Origin: JAIOSF01 sp047159865
Lineage (GTDB): Bacteria > Campylobacterota > Campylobacteria > Campylobacterales > Arcobacteraceae
DNA length: 64,000 bases
Assembly (NCBI RefSeq): GCF_047159865.1
Contig: NZ_AP038804.1
Location: 558,001 to 622,000, forward strand
Direction: 5' to 3'
Positions within the stretch are counted from its first letter, which is position 1. Every line of letters starts with the position of its first letter. Positions 1-12,957 of this stretch are shown here, piece by piece. The translations under genes were made by a program, and so were the position numbers. The notes below the pieces were generated by a model, which had not been told where the DNA came from, searched no databases, and saw only the letters and a program-made list of their open reading frames with translations.

Positions 1-218
1 ATTATAAAACAGCACTTCAAGAAGTAACACAAGCAAAATTTGGGGCTATCCCTGTATATAAACTTGAATCAGCAATTGGTCCAGATCATGAAAAAGAGTT
101 TGAGTTATCTTTATGGATAAATGACAAGCACTATGCTACAGCAAAAGGTAAAAGTAAAAAACTAGCACAACAAGCAGCAGCAAAAATTGTACTCAACCAA
201 CTTCAAGGTAAAAAATAA
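1..218 (+). CDS. rnc: Ribonuclease III, C-terminal part (partial)
   Basis: Only the last 71 codons are inside the window; the gene begins outside it. RNase III cuts double-stranded RNA and separates the rRNAs from their precursor. What is visible is the C-terminal double-stranded-RNA-binding domain: YKTALQEVTQ at the start, a GPDHEKEFEL strand and the closing KSKKLAQQAAAKIVL helix typical of this domain. The catalytic domain is not seen. Its TAA shares a base with the aroC ATG (TAATG), which suggests translational coupling. The rrn operon further along carries long stems of the kind this enzyme would cut. Confidence 0.9.
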   Translation, partial: YKTALQEVTQAKFGAIPVYKLESAIGPDHEKEFELSLWINDKHYATAKGKSKKLAQQAAAKIVLNQLQGKK

Positions 219-1291
219 TGAATACATTTGGGCAAAAATTCCGTTTTACAACATTTGGTGAATCCCATGGAGTAGCATTAGGATGTATTGTCGATGGAGT
301 TCCAGCGGGAGTAAAAATTGATTTAGATTTTATTCAAAGTGAGATGGATAGAAGAAAACCAGGTCAAAACAAACTACAAACAGCAAGAAAAGAAGATGAT
401 AAAATAGAAATCTTAAGTGGTACATTTGAAGGATTTAGCACAGGTACTCCTATAGCAATGGTATTGTACAATGGTAACCAAAAAAGTAGAGACTACGATA
501 ATGTAAAAGATCTATTTAGACCTGGTCATGCTGATTACACTTACTTTCATAAATACGGAATAAGAGATTATAGAGGTGGTGGAAGAAGTAGTGCAAGAGA
601 AACTAGTGCAAGAGTTGCGGCTGGAGCAATTGCACAACTTATTTTACAAGACTTAGGAATTGAAGTATTTAGTGGTATTTGTAATATAGAAGGTATAAAA
701 TCAGAACAATTTGACTGGGAATATGCAAAAACAAGTGAGATGTATGCTTTAGATAAAAATCAAGAAGAAGCACAGAAAAAAGCAATATTAAACGCAAAAA
801 ACAGCCATAATAGTGTAGGTGGAGTTGTTGCACTAAAAGCTACAAATGTTCCGAAAGGTTTAGGTGAACCAATTTATTACAAGCTAGATTCAGTTTTAGC
901 AGATGCAATGATGAGTATAAATGCTGTGAAAGCTATTGATATTGGAGATGGTATAGATTCTGTATCTTTAAAAGGTGATGAAAATAATGATCAAATAAGA
1001 GATAATGGTTTCAAAACAAATCATAGTGGTGGTATTTTAGGTGGAATTAGCAATGGTGATGATATAGAGATGAAAGTATATTTTAAACCAACTCCATCTA
1101 TATTTATAGAGCAAGAAACAGTTAATACAGAGAATGAAAATGTAAATTATAACTTAAAAGGAAGACATGATCCTTGTGTAGCAACAAGAGGAAGTATTGT
1201 AGCCCAATCAATGATGTCTTGTGTTTTAGTTGATATGATTTTACTCAATATGGGTGCAAAAATGGAGCATTTACGAAAAGTATATAAATAA
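218..1291 (+). CDS. aroC: Chorismate synthase
   Basis: Last step of the shikimate pathway: converts 5-enolpyruvylshikimate 3-phosphate to chorismate using reduced FMN. The 357-residue length is normal for the family. The first signature GESHG is at residues 14-18, the second (YRGGGRSSARETSARVA) near residue 119, and the third (GRHDPCVATRG) near residue 316. The start is fixed by the one-base overlap with the rnc stop. rnc-aroC adjacency is seen in other Campylobacterota. A 47-base gap separates it from thrS. Confidence 0.97.
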   Translation: MNTFGQKFRFTTFGESHGVALGCIVDGVPAGVKIDLDFIQSEMDRRKPGQNKLQTARKEDDKIEILSGTFEGFSTGTPIAMVLYNGNQKSRDYDNVKDLFRPGHADYTYFHKYGIRDYRGGGRSSARETSARVAAGAIAQLILQDLGIEVFSGICNIEGIKSEQFDWEYAKTSEMYALDKNQEEAQKKAILNAKNSHNSVGGVVALKATNVPKGLGEPIYYKLDSVLADAMMSINAVKAIDIGDGIDSVSLKGDENNDQIRDNGFKTNHSGGILGGISNGDDIEMKVYFKPTPSIFIEQETVNTENENVNYNLKGRHDPCVATRGSIVAQSMMSCVLVDMILLNMGAKMEHLRKVYK

Positions 1292-1374
1292 AATTTCAAA
1301 ATAAAAGAATTATTTTAAGTACAACTTTGATAGAATAGTTGTATTTAAAAAATGAAAAGAAGAAAAGGACTTCA

Positions 1375-3192
1375 TTGGATTACATAGGTATAAATAAAGA
1401 CGGTCAAATTTATGATCTTCAAACAGCTAAAGCTTTAAATATAGAAGCAAGCGAATCAGAACAAATTAAAGCTGATAATTCAGCCCAAGCATTAGAAATT
1501 TTAAGACACTCAACAGCTCACTTAATGGCTCAAGCTATCAAAGAACTACACCCCGAAGCACAATTTTTTGTTGGACCAGTTGTGGAAGAAGGTTTTTATT
1601 ATGATTTTAAATTAAATAAACAATTAAATGATGATGATCTTCCAATAATCGAAAAACAAATGAAAGCATTAGCAAATAAAAAGCTACCAATTGAGCGAAA
1701 AGAATGCCAAAGATCTACTATAGAAGAAAAATTTAGAGATGATCCATTAAAACAAATGGTATTAGAAAAAATAACTGATGATACTTTGACTGTATATTTA
1801 CAAGGTGACTTTGAAGATTTATGTAGAGGACCTCACCTTCCAAATACAAAAATGATCAGAAACTTCAAACTTATAAGAGTTGCTGGTGCATATTTAGGTG
1901 GTGATGAAGAAAATGAGATGATTACTAGAATTTATGGTATCTCATTCTTTGATAAACAAGAACTAAAAGATTATGTTACTATGCTTGAAGAAGCAAAAAA
2001 AAGAGATCATAGAAGATTAGGTACAGATTTAAAACTATTTACTTTTAGCGATGATGTTGGTGCAGGTTTACCATTATGGCTCCCAAATGGTGCACGACTT
2101 AGAGGTAAATTAGAACAACTATTGTATAAAGCGCATAGAGTAAGAGGATATCAACCAGTTCGAGCACCTGAAATCTTAAAAGCAGAAGCTTGGGTAAAGT
2201 CTGGACACTATGCCAACTATAAAGGAAATATGTATTTTACTTCTATAGATGATATGGAATATGGTTTAAAACCAATGAACTGTGTTGGACATATTGAAAT
2301 ATTCAAAAACGATTTAGTTTCATACAAAGATTTACCACTTAAATTTTTCGAATATGGTGTAGTGCATAGACATGAATTAAGTGGTGCAATGCATGGATTA
2401 TTTCGAGTAAGAGAATTTACTCAAGATGATGCACATATTTTCTGTACACAAGATCAAGTAAAATCTGTAATTATAGAAGTAATTGAATTTGTAGAAAGTC
2501 TTATGTCTTTCTTTGGATTTAAATATGAAATGGAAGTATCGACTAAACCTAAAAAAGCTATTGGAGATGATGCATTCTGGGAATCAACAACAAAAGGTAT
2601 CAAAGATGCCTTAGATGAAAATGGTTATAATTATGGTATTGATGAAGGTGGAGGAGCATTTTATGGTCCTAAAATTGATATTAAAATAACTGATGCAATT
2701 GGAAGAAAATGGCAATGTGGTACAATCCAAGTTGATATGAATCTACCAGAAAGATTTGATATTAACTACACAACTTCTGATGATACAAGAGAAAGACCAG
2801 TGATGATTCATAGAGCTATTTTAGGTTCATTTGAGAGATTTATTGGAATTATGACAGAACATTTTGCAGGTGAATTTCCGATGAGTATTGCACCAACGGG
2901 TGTAATTATTGTACCTATTGCCGATTCACATAATGATTATGCAAAAGAACTATCAAAAGAACTACAAGCTTTAGAAATTGATAGTGAAGTATTTAATCAA
3001 AATGAAAGTCTTAATAAAAGAATTAGAATTGCAGAAAAACAAAGAGTTCCAATGATTGTAGTTGTTGGTGATGATGAAGTTGCAAATGCAAAAGTAGCAC
3101 TTAGAGATAGAAGAAAAAGAGAAAGAAGTGAAATGTCTAAAGAAGATTTCTTAGATATGCTAAAATCAAACCAAACAGGGGATAAAATTTGA
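1375..3192 (+). CDS. thrS: Threonyl-tRNA synthetase, TTG start
   Basis: Charges tRNA-Thr in the cytoplasm. The protein has the N-terminal TGS-like part (MDYIGINKDGQIYD), the editing domain with HSTAHLMAQAI, the class II catalytic core (PMNCVGH with the zinc cysteine; motif 3 around GSFERFIGIMTEHF) and a C-terminal anticodon-binding domain. The frame is open from a TTG at 1339, but the TTG at 1375 is chosen: AAGGA at 1365-1369 sits five bases upstream, and the protein then starts at the family N-terminus, giving 605 residues. An extended -10 (TG-A-TAGAAT, 1328-1336) could drive it. Its stop overlaps infC. Confidence 0.95.
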   Translation: MDYIGINKDGQIYDLQTAKALNIEASESEQIKADNSAQALEILRHSTAHLMAQAIKELHPEAQFFVGPVVEEGFYYDFKLNKQLNDDDLPIIEKQMKALANKKLPIERKECQRSTIEEKFRDDPLKQMVLEKITDDTLTVYLQGDFEDLCRGPHLPNTKMIRNFKLIRVAGAYLGGDEENEMITRIYGISFFDKQELKDYVTMLEEAKKRDHRRLGTDLKLFTFSDDVGAGLPLWLPNGARLRGKLEQLLYKAHRVRGYQPVRAPEILKAEAWVKSGHYANYKGNMYFTSIDDMEYGLKPMNCVGHIEIFKNDLVSYKDLPLKFFEYGVVHRHELSGAMHGLFRVREFTQDDAHIFCTQDQVKSVIIEVIEFVESLMSFFGFKYEMEVSTKPKKAIGDDAFWESTTKGIKDALDENGYNYGIDEGGGAFYGPKIDIKITDAIGRKWQCGTIQVDMNLPERFDINYTTSDDTRERPVMIHRAILGSFERFIGIMTEHFAGEFPMSIAPTGVIIVPIADSHNDYAKELSKELQALEIDSEVFNQNESLNKRIRIAEKQRVPMIVVVGDDEVANAKVALRDRRKRERSEMSKEDFLDMLKSNQTGDKI

Positions 3193-3731
3193 GTTTTAAA
3201 AACAATAAAAAACAAGACGACACATTATTAAATGAAGATATTAGATTTAAAGAAGTAAGATGTAATGCAGATGATGGTTCATCACATGGAATAATGACTT
3301 CAAGAGATGCATTAGCATTAGCTGATGAAGCTGGACTTGATTTAGTTTGTATTGCTCCAAATGCAAAACCACCTGTTGTAAAAATAATGAACTATGGTAA
3401 ATTTAAGTATCAACAAGAGAAAAAAATAAAAGAAGCAAAGAAAAATCAAAAAATCATTGTAACAAAAGAGATTAAACTTTCTGTTAAAATTGCACAAAAT
3501 GATATTGATTATAAAGTTAAACATGCAAGAGAATTTCTAGAAAAAGGAAATCATGTAAAATTTCGAGTATTTTTAAGAGGTAGAGAGATGGCAAATCCTG
3601 CTGCAGGAGCTGAAGTTCTTACTAGAGTATGGCCCATGGTTGAAGATATTGCTTCAAAAGAAAATGATCCTAAACTAGAAGGACGATATGTAAACATGCT
3701 TGTCGTACCTTTAAAAAAAGAGAAACATTAA
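3189..3731 (+). CDS. infC: Translation initiation factor IF-3, TTG start
   Basis: IF-3 binds the 30S subunit and checks the start codon-initiator tRNA pairing. The 180 residues contain the N-terminal domain (NEDIRFKEVR, then the signature around KPPVVKIMNYGKFKYQQEKK) and the C-terminal domain ending VVPLKKEKH. The start is a TTG (3189-3191) overlapping the thrS TGA, with AGGGGA six bases upstream. Rare infC start codons are known in other bacteria as the basis of autoregulation by IF-3, so a weak start here is in character. The usual followers rpmI and rplT are not next to it. Confidence 0.96.
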   Translation: MSFKNNKKQDDTLLNEDIRFKEVRCNADDGSSHGIMTSRDALALADEAGLDLVCIAPNAKPPVVKIMNYGKFKYQQEKKIKEAKKNQKIIVTKEIKLSVKIAQNDIDYKVKHAREFLEKGNHVKFRVFLRGREMANPAAGAEVLTRVWPMVEDIASKENDPKLEGRYVNMLVVPLKKEKH

Positions 3732-3741
3732 ATACATATTC

Positions 3742-3768
3742 TAAGAAGATAAAATATTTATCTTCTTA
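3742..3768. terminator. Bidirectional hairpin between infC and the carbonic anhydrase gene
   Basis: AAGAAGATAAA (3743-3753) pairs with TTTATCTTCTT (3757-3767) around a three-base loop. It lies between two convergent genes and runs into AT-rich sequence on both sides. It overlaps the stop codon of the carbonic anhydrase gene. Confidence 0.6.
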
Positions 3769-4398
3769 TTTTAATTCTTCGAATTCACGACTAGTTCCAT
3801 TATAGTATTCTATACTACCTGTTTCTATTGTATAATACCATCCATGAATATCAAGTTCTCCATTATTGACTTTTCTGTATATTTCAGGATATGTTAATAA
3901 ATTTTCAAGTTGATTTTTTATCGATTCTTTTTCAGTCATTCGTAAAATCTCGCTTTTTTTGCTTTTGTCTTTGATTGTATTTAAGGTAAGCATTTTTGCC
4001 TTATGTCCAAGTTCCAACCATTTTTTCACATGAACCAAGTGTGGTTCATTACTCAAATCTTGATATAATGCAGCACAAGCTCCACAATGATTATGACCAC
4101 ATACTATTATATCTTTTACATTTAAAACACTCACAGCATACTCTATGGCTGCGCTTGAACCATGAAAGTCATTATCACTCTTATATGGAGGAACAAAGTT
4201 TCCTATATTTCGTAAAATAAACATATCACCCGGTTTACTATCTACAATCAGATCAGGAACAACCCTACTATCACTACATCCAATAAATAATGTATCTGGT
4301 TTCTGACCAAATTCAACCAAATCATCAAATTTACTCTCTAGTTTATGAAAGTGTGTATCTTTAAACTTTTTATTACCTTTAATCAAATTATCTATCAT
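3766..4398 (-). CDS. can: Beta-class carbonic anhydrase
   Basis: Interconverts carbon dioxide and bicarbonate; cytoplasmic, zinc-dependent. The 210 residues carry the beta-class ligands Cys41, His102 and Cys105 (GCSDSR and CGHNHCGAC), with the Asp43-Arg45 dyad next to Cys41. The gene stands alone between infC and the rrn operon. A TATAAT hexamer (4426-4431, minus) and an AAGG upstream of the ATG give it its own promoter and ribosome site. In microaerophilic Campylobacterota such enzymes supply bicarbonate to carboxylases; that role is inferred here. Confidence 0.95.
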   Translation of the reverse strand: MIDNLIKGNKKFKDTHFHKLESKFDDLVEFGQKPDTLFIGCSDSRVVPDLIVDSKPGDMFILRNIGNFVPPYKSDNDFHGSSAAIEYAVSVLNVKDIIVCGHNHCGACAALYQDLSNEPHLVHVKKWLELGHKAKMLTLNTIKDKSKKSEILRMTEKESIKNQLENLLTYPEIYRKVNNGELDIHGWYYTIETGSIEYYNGTSREFEELK

Positions 4399-4522
4399 TT
4401 TATTACCTTATTTCAATTAAATAGAATTATATGCAAAAATAGATAAACAGAAGCATAATAAAACAAACTATAAACAAAAAGAAATAAAAGTAATAAAAGA
4501 TAGGAAGATAGAAAAAACGAGC

Positions 4523-4668
4523 AAAAAAAAACATCTTAGAAGTTGGCGGCGACCTACGTTTCCACAAGGGGACCCTGCAGTATTATCGGCGATGAGCAGC
4601 TTGACTGCCAGGTTCGAAATGGAACTGGGTATGACCTCCTCTCAATAACCACCAACATCTAAGATGTT
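4523..4668 (-). repeat. 11-bp complementary arms flanking 5S rRNA, with a 3' T run
   Basis: AACATCTTAGA (4530-4540) is the exact reverse complement of 4658-4668, so the 5S precursor can be closed by an 11-bp stem. On the minus strand the downstream arm is followed by nine T (positions 4523-4531), which probably ends the rrn transcript. The upstream arm is also a short palindrome by itself. Confidence 0.65.
4541..4657 (-). rRNA. rrf: 5S ribosomal RNA
   Basis: About 117 nt, read on the minus strand. Recognised from conserved blocks such as GAGGTCATACCCAGTTCC, TTTCGAACCTGGCAGTCAAG and CGCCGATAATACTGCAGGG, and from its position after 23S. The ends are set by the flanking complementary arms and are accurate to a few bases. 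Confidence 0.93.
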
Positions 4669-4734
4669 GATTTAAGAATATTAAAGTTAAAGTCTTTGTA
4701 TAAAAATACGATTATAATACTTATCAGTTATTAT

Positions 4735-4763
4735 ACTTAATAAGATAGTAAACTAAAGAATAA
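4735..4763 (-). repeat. 23S processing stem, downstream arm
   Basis: This 29-base arm is nearly complementary to 7726-7753 on the other side of the 23S gene (shared core TACTATCTTATTAA and TTATTCTTTAG in the partner, with a two-base bulge). A second outer pairing is possible between 4682-4708 and the segments around 7792-7800 and 7821-7832. Such stems are the usual RNase III substrates that release pre-23S. Confidence 0.65.
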
Positions 4764-4766
4764 GTT

Positions 4767-7660
<2,894 letters not shown>

Positions 7661-7917
7661 GATAAATTAAAGTTCAAATACATATATTACAAGTAATATA
7701 TGATTTAACACTTATGTTGTTATGATTATTCTTTAGCTACTATCTTATTAAATATAATAATTTATATATAATTAAATAGTATTATAAAATTGTATTTTTA
7801 TTTTCTTTCTTAGAAAAAATAAAGACTTTAACAGTAAATTGTAAAATAACTTTTGATTCCGTAAAATCAAATATAAATACTTCTTTTTAAGTACTTATAT
7901 TTAAGTTTAGTAAAACA
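7661..7917 (-). other. tRNA-Ala to 23S spacer
   Basis: 257 bases with no gene. It holds the upstream arm of the 23S processing stem (7726-7753) and AT-rich sequence that can pair with the region behind 23S. No second tRNA is present. Confidence 0.6.
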
Positions 7918-7993
7918 TGGTGGAGAATAGCGGGATCGAACCGCTGACCTCCTACGTGCAAGGCAGGCGCTCTCCCAGCTGAGCTAATTCCCC
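7918..7993 (-). tRNA. tRNA-Ala (TGC anticodon)
   Basis: Minus-strand sequence begins GGGGAATTAGCTCAGCTGGG, has the anticodon loop CCTTGCACG, a TTCGATCC T-loop and ends ACCA, so CCA is encoded. The acceptor stem GGGGAAT/ATTCTCC has one G-U pair. It lies in the 16S-23S spacer, as is common. The tRNA-Ile often found beside it is absent from this spacer. Confidence 0.95.
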
Positions 7994-8050
7994 ATGTAGT
8001 GACCTATTTGTTTGTTAATAAATATTTATAATTTAAAGATTATTATAATC

Positions 8051-8069
8051 TTTATAAACTAGATACAAG
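8051..8069 (-). repeat. 16S processing stem, downstream arm
   Basis: TTTATAAACTAGATACAAG on the plus strand is the exact reverse complement of 9900-9918 on the far side of the 16S gene. The two 19-base arms would close the pre-16S loop as an RNase III substrate. Confidence 0.75.
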
Positions 8070-8167
8070 ACTCTTCGTCTCCAAGTAAACTTTGTTTACT
8101 TGAATTTGTTGCTTTGAACAACTTATTTTCTAATGATTAATCAAACGAATGATTAATTATATCTTTG

Positions 8168-9685
<1,518 letters not shown>

Positions 9686-9899
9686 TAAATATAAAAGCTT
9701 ACGCTTTTATACTTTGGTGTTTAATCTTGACTTTTAAGTATTTACCTAAAAATCACTAAGTCTAGTTAAAGACTTAATTATATTATTAGTGTTTTCAGAT
9801 TAAAGAGAGATTATTCATCTCTCGGAAAACTCTAAGTTTATAGACGAAGTTTATATTATTATATATATAGTAAACTATATATAAAACTCTATTATTCTT

Positions 9900-9918
9900 C
9901 TTGTATCTAGTTTATAAA
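9900..9918 (-). repeat. 16S processing stem, upstream arm
   Basis: CTTGTATCTAGTTTATAAA on the plus strand is the perfect 19-base partner of 8051-8069. It lies in the rrn leader between promoter and 16S. Confidence 0.75.
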
Positions 9919-9968
9919 AATTACTCTCATAATTCTTTTAAACTTGATTTATTTATCAACATTATATT

Positions 9969-9980
9969 TTTTAAAGATCA
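9969..9980 (-). promoter_or_regulatory. boxA-like antitermination element in the rrn leader
   Basis: On the minus strand TGATCTTTAAAA matches the E. coli boxA TGCTCTTTAACA at 10 of 12 positions and lies between the rrn promoter and 16S, where boxA belongs. The function is inferred. Confidence 0.4.
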
Positions 9981-10043
9981 TTTTAATAACATTTTCTCTT
10001 TACTTAAACATTTAAGTAAGTGTTTTACTGTTATTGGACGCGA

Positions 10044-10072
10044 ATTATAATAGATTTATTTCTCTTTGTCAA
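10044..10072 (-). promoter_or_regulatory. rrn promoter, consensus sigma-70 type
   Basis: On the minus strand TTGACA (10072-10067), a 17-base spacer and TATAAT (10049-10044), followed by a GC-rich TCGCGTCC discriminator that stands out in this AT-rich genome. Perfect hexamers plus a GC-rich discriminator are typical of stringently controlled rRNA promoters. Confidence 0.85.
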
Positions 10073-10130
10073 GGGTTTATTATTAAATATAACTTAAATT
10101 TTAAAAATATTTTTTATTTATAGTCAAACA

Positions 10131-10457
10131 CTATAATTTATGACTGTTTTCTAAAGTTTTAAAGTATATATCTATAAAAACTTTTAACTTTTTTAGTTCT
10201 TCTTTATGATCACAACAATTTATTCTTTTATCAGTAACATATTTTAGATAAACTAAATAGATTTTTTTACTTTGTGTAATTTTATTTCGTTTATATAATT
10301 CTAAACTGACTGCTGCATTTATAAAACCTTTTAATACTAAACAATAATTATTTTTCATTTTTCTAATTGGAAACCATAATTCTTCTAAAGTTTCATGTGC
10401 ATCATAATATAATTTTTCATTAACAAGTTGTTTAAATTCTTCTATCTCTTTCATCAT
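10131..10457 (-). CDS. DUF309 family protein
   Basis: 108 residues. The stretch YYDAHETLEELWFPIRK near residue 17 is the hallmark of the DUF309 family (small helical proteins of unknown role), followed by LVLKGFINAAVSLELYKRN. The protein has no signal peptide or membrane segment and a lysine-rich C-terminal half. It starts with two ATG codons and could begin at either. It is divergent from the next gene and unrelated to the rrn operon. No function can be given. Confidence 0.75.
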   Translation of the reverse strand: MMKEIEEFKQLVNEKLYYDAHETLEELWFPIRKMKNNYCLVLKGFINAAVSLELYKRNKITQSKKIYLVYLKYVTDKRINCCDHKEELKKLKVFIDIYFKTLENSHKL

Positions 10458-10553
10458 CTAATTTTAGCTATTTAAATAAGAATAAAAATTAAACTATCTA
10501 TTCAATGTAAATATTTTAAACTTATTTTAAACACTATTTGTTAGTATCGTTTT

Positions 10554-10910
10554 ATGAATATAGGTCAAGAAAAATTAAAATCAATACTATTAACAAATGA
10601 GATATTTATTCAAATTATAAATTCGTCATTATCTGATATCGAATATATTTATTTATCTGGAAATCCACATCTAACACAATCACAAATAGACTATCTTTTT
10701 TTACAAAATATTGACAGTGTTAATATAAATTTATTGAGAAATGAAAATTGTTCAAAAACTAAAATAGAGAAATTTATTAATTTGGATGATAAAATATACA
10801 ATATTGCAATTGCTCACAATAGAACAATTTCACAAGATATCATTGCTAAGCTCATGGCCTTTAATGATGCAGATGTAAAACATAGTTTGAAATTTAATAA
10901 TCTAATATAA
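10554..10910 (+). CDS. Hypothetical protein with LRV/HEAT-like helical repeats
   Basis: 118 residues, not assigned. It shows about two loosely repeated units of the kind NPHLTQSQIDYLFL and HNRTISQDIIAKLM, resembling leucine-rich-repeat-variant helices (N-P-x-L-T-x-x-x-x-x-x-L). That suggests a small helical scaffold. There is no signal peptide. It stands alone between DUF309 and the dnaK terminator, which may also end it. Function is unknown; the repeat assignment is inference. Confidence 0.55.
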   Translation: MNIGQEKLKSILLTNEIFIQIINSSLSDIEYIYLSGNPHLTQSQIDYLFLQNIDSVNINLLRNENCSKTKIEKFINLDDKIYNIAIAHNRTISQDIIAKLMAFNDADVKHSLKFNNLI

Positions 10911-10923
10911 TGTTACATAAAAA

Positions 10924-10948
10924 AAGGGGAGCTGGTTTCGCTCCCCTT
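10924..10948. terminator. Strong bidirectional terminator, end of hrcA-grpE-dnaK
   Basis: AAGGGGAGC (10924-10932) and GCTCCCCTT (10940-10948) form a GC-rich 9-bp stem with a seven-base loop. On the minus strand it is followed by a run of T, ideal for ending the dnaK transcript; on the plus strand by CTTTTCTT. Confidence 0.85.
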
Positions 10949-10973
10949 CTTTTCTTAAGTTGAATAGTTCTAA

Positions 10974-12869
10974 TTATTCAACTTCTGCATCAATGATGTC
11001 ATCATCATCTTTTTTCTTTTTTGCATCAGCAGGATTAGCACCAGTAGCTGCAGGATCTCCACCCTCTTTTTTGTACATTGCTTCTGCTAATTTATGAGAA
11101 ACTTCTGTAAGTTTTTTAAGTGATTCTTCAATTTGCTCTTTAGTAGCAGATTCATCTTTTAATAACTCTTCAAGTTCTGCTGCCGCATCAACAATTGCTT
11201 GCTCTTCTTCTTCAGAAACTACACCTTTATTTTCTTCTAAAGATTTTTTAGTTGAATGAAGCATAGCTTCTGCTTGGTTTTTAGTTTCAATTAATTCTTT
11301 TTTCTTTTCATCAGCTTCTTTATTAGCTTCAGCTTCATTTACCATTTTTTCGATCTCATCATCAGAAAGTCCAGATGAACCAGAGATAGTAATTTTGTTT
11401 TCTTTACCAGTACCTTTATCTTTAGCAGATACATTTAAAACACCATTTGCATCAATATCAAATGTTACTTCAATTTGAGGTACACCTCTAGGAGCTGCAG
11501 GAATATCAGAAAGTTCAAATTGACCTAATGATTTATTATCTTTAGCAAATTCTCTCTCACCTTGTCCAACCATAATAGAAACAGCTGGTTGATTATCTTG
11601 AGCTGTTGAGAAAACTTGTGATTTTTTAACAGGAATTGTTGTTCCTTTTTCAATAAGTTTAGTCATAACTCCACCTAAAGTTTCAAGTCCAAGTGATAAA
11701 GGAGTAACATCTAATAAAAGTACATCTTTTACATCACCTTTTAAAACTCCACCTTGGATAGCAGCACCAGCAGCAACAACTTCATCAGGATTTACTGAGT
11801 TATTTAACTCTTTTCCAAAATACTCTTTAACAACTTGTTGTGCTTTTGGAATTCTTGTAGATCCACCAACCATAATCACTTCATTAATCTCATCATTATC
11901 TAAGCCCGCATCATTCATAGCTGTTTTTATGTGCGCTAATGTTTCAGAAACTAAATCATCAGTCATAGACTCAAATTTTGCTCTTGTTAAAGATTTTACT
12001 AAGTGTTTTGGTCCTGTTGCATCAGCAGTGATAAATGGCAAGTTAATTTCTGTTTCAGCAGTAGCACTTAACTCTTTTTTCGCTTTTTCAGCTTCATCTT
12101 TAAGTCTTTGATGTGCCATTTTATCAGCTCTTAAATCAATTCCAAACTCTGCTTGGAAATCATCTGCTAACCAATCAATAATTCTATTATCAAAATCATC
12201 TCCACCTAAGAAAGCATTTCCATCTGTTGAAAGTACTTCAAATGTACCATCACCAATTTCAAGCACTGTAACATCAAATGTACCACCACCTAAATCATAA
12301 ACGATAACTTTCTCTTCACCTTTTTTATCTAAACCATAAGCAAGTGCAGCTGCTGTTGGCTCATTGATAATTCTTAAAACATTTAGACCTGCAATAGTAC
12401 CAGCTTCTTGAGTTGCTTTTCTTTGTGCATCATTGAAATATGCAGGAACTGTAATAACAGCATCTGTTACAGTAGTACCAAGATAAGCTTCAGCATCTGT
12501 TTTTAATTTTGTTAAAATCTTTGCAGAGATCTCTTGTGGTGTGTATGTTTTACCATCAATTTCAACAGCCGCTGCTCCATTTCTATTTACGATTTTGTAC
12601 CCTACTTTATCCATAGCATCTTTTGCATGCTCTTCATCCATCATAAGACCCATAATTCTTTTGATCGAATAGATAGTTTTTTCAGGGTTTGTAATCGCTT
12701 GTCTTTTTGCAGGATCACCAACTAATACATCACCTTTATCTGTGAATGCAACAATTGAAGGTGTTGTATTTTTACCCTCTTTATTTGATATAATTTTAGC
12801 TTCTCCACCTTCGTATACTGCTACACAAGAGTTTGTTGTTCCTAAATCTATCCCTATTACTTTACTCAT
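10974..12869 (-). CDS. dnaK: Chaperone DnaK (Hsp70)
   Basis: ATP-dependent cytoplasmic chaperone working with DnaJ and GrpE. The 631 residues have the start IGIDLGTTNSCVAVYEGG, phosphate 2 motif VYDLGGGTFDVTVLE, adenosine motif VIMVGGSTRIPK, linker DVLLLDVTPLSLGLE, substrate domain and the acidic tail ending DDIIDAEVE. It is the last gene of hrcA-grpE-dnaK, 88 bases after grpE. dnaJ is not adjacent. Regulation by HrcA through the CIRCE elements is expected. Confidence 0.98.
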   Translation of the reverse strand: MSKVIGIDLGTTNSCVAVYEGGEAKIISNKEGKNTTPSIVAFTDKGDVLVGDPAKRQAITNPEKTIYSIKRIMGLMMDEEHAKDAMDKVGYKIVNRNGAAAVEIDGKTYTPQEISAKILTKLKTDAEAYLGTTVTDAVITVPAYFNDAQRKATQEAGTIAGLNVLRIINEPTAAALAYGLDKKGEEKVIVYDLGGGTFDVTVLEIGDGTFEVLSTDGNAFLGGDDFDNRIIDWLADDFQAEFGIDLRADKMAHQRLKDEAEKAKKELSATAETEINLPFITADATGPKHLVKSLTRAKFESMTDDLVSETLAHIKTAMNDAGLDNDEINEVIMVGGSTRIPKAQQVVKEYFGKELNNSVNPDEVVAAGAAIQGGVLKGDVKDVLLLDVTPLSLGLETLGGVMTKLIEKGTTIPVKKSQVFSTAQDNQPAVSIMVGQGEREFAKDNKSLGQFELSDIPAAPRGVPQIEVTFDIDANGVLNVSAKDKGTGKENKITISGSSGLSDDEIEKMVNEAEANKEADEKKKELIETKNQAEAMLHSTKKSLEENKGVVSEEEEQAIVDAAAELEELLKDESATKEQIEESLKKLTEVSHKLAEAMYKKEGGDPAATGANPADAKKKKDDDDIIDAEVE

Positions 12870-12957
12870 TTTTTTTCCTTATTATTAAAATTTTATTTTT
12901 ATTTCTTTCATTAATAGTTTTTTGACATTGCGGTCATTTTATTTGATTTATAACTAT

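Larger units (their letters stand above)
9686..10043 (-). other. rrn leader region
   Basis: No gene. It contains a hairpin next to the 16S start (ATAAAAGC/GCTTTTAT), the upstream 16S processing arm (9900-9918), and a boxA-like element. The rest is AT-rich with no recognisable signal. Confidence 0.6.

Noticed and set aside
12534..12725. Open frames opposite dnaK, grpE and other genes
   Set aside because: Mirror frames of strongly conserved proteins on the other strand, no ribosome sites and no family features.
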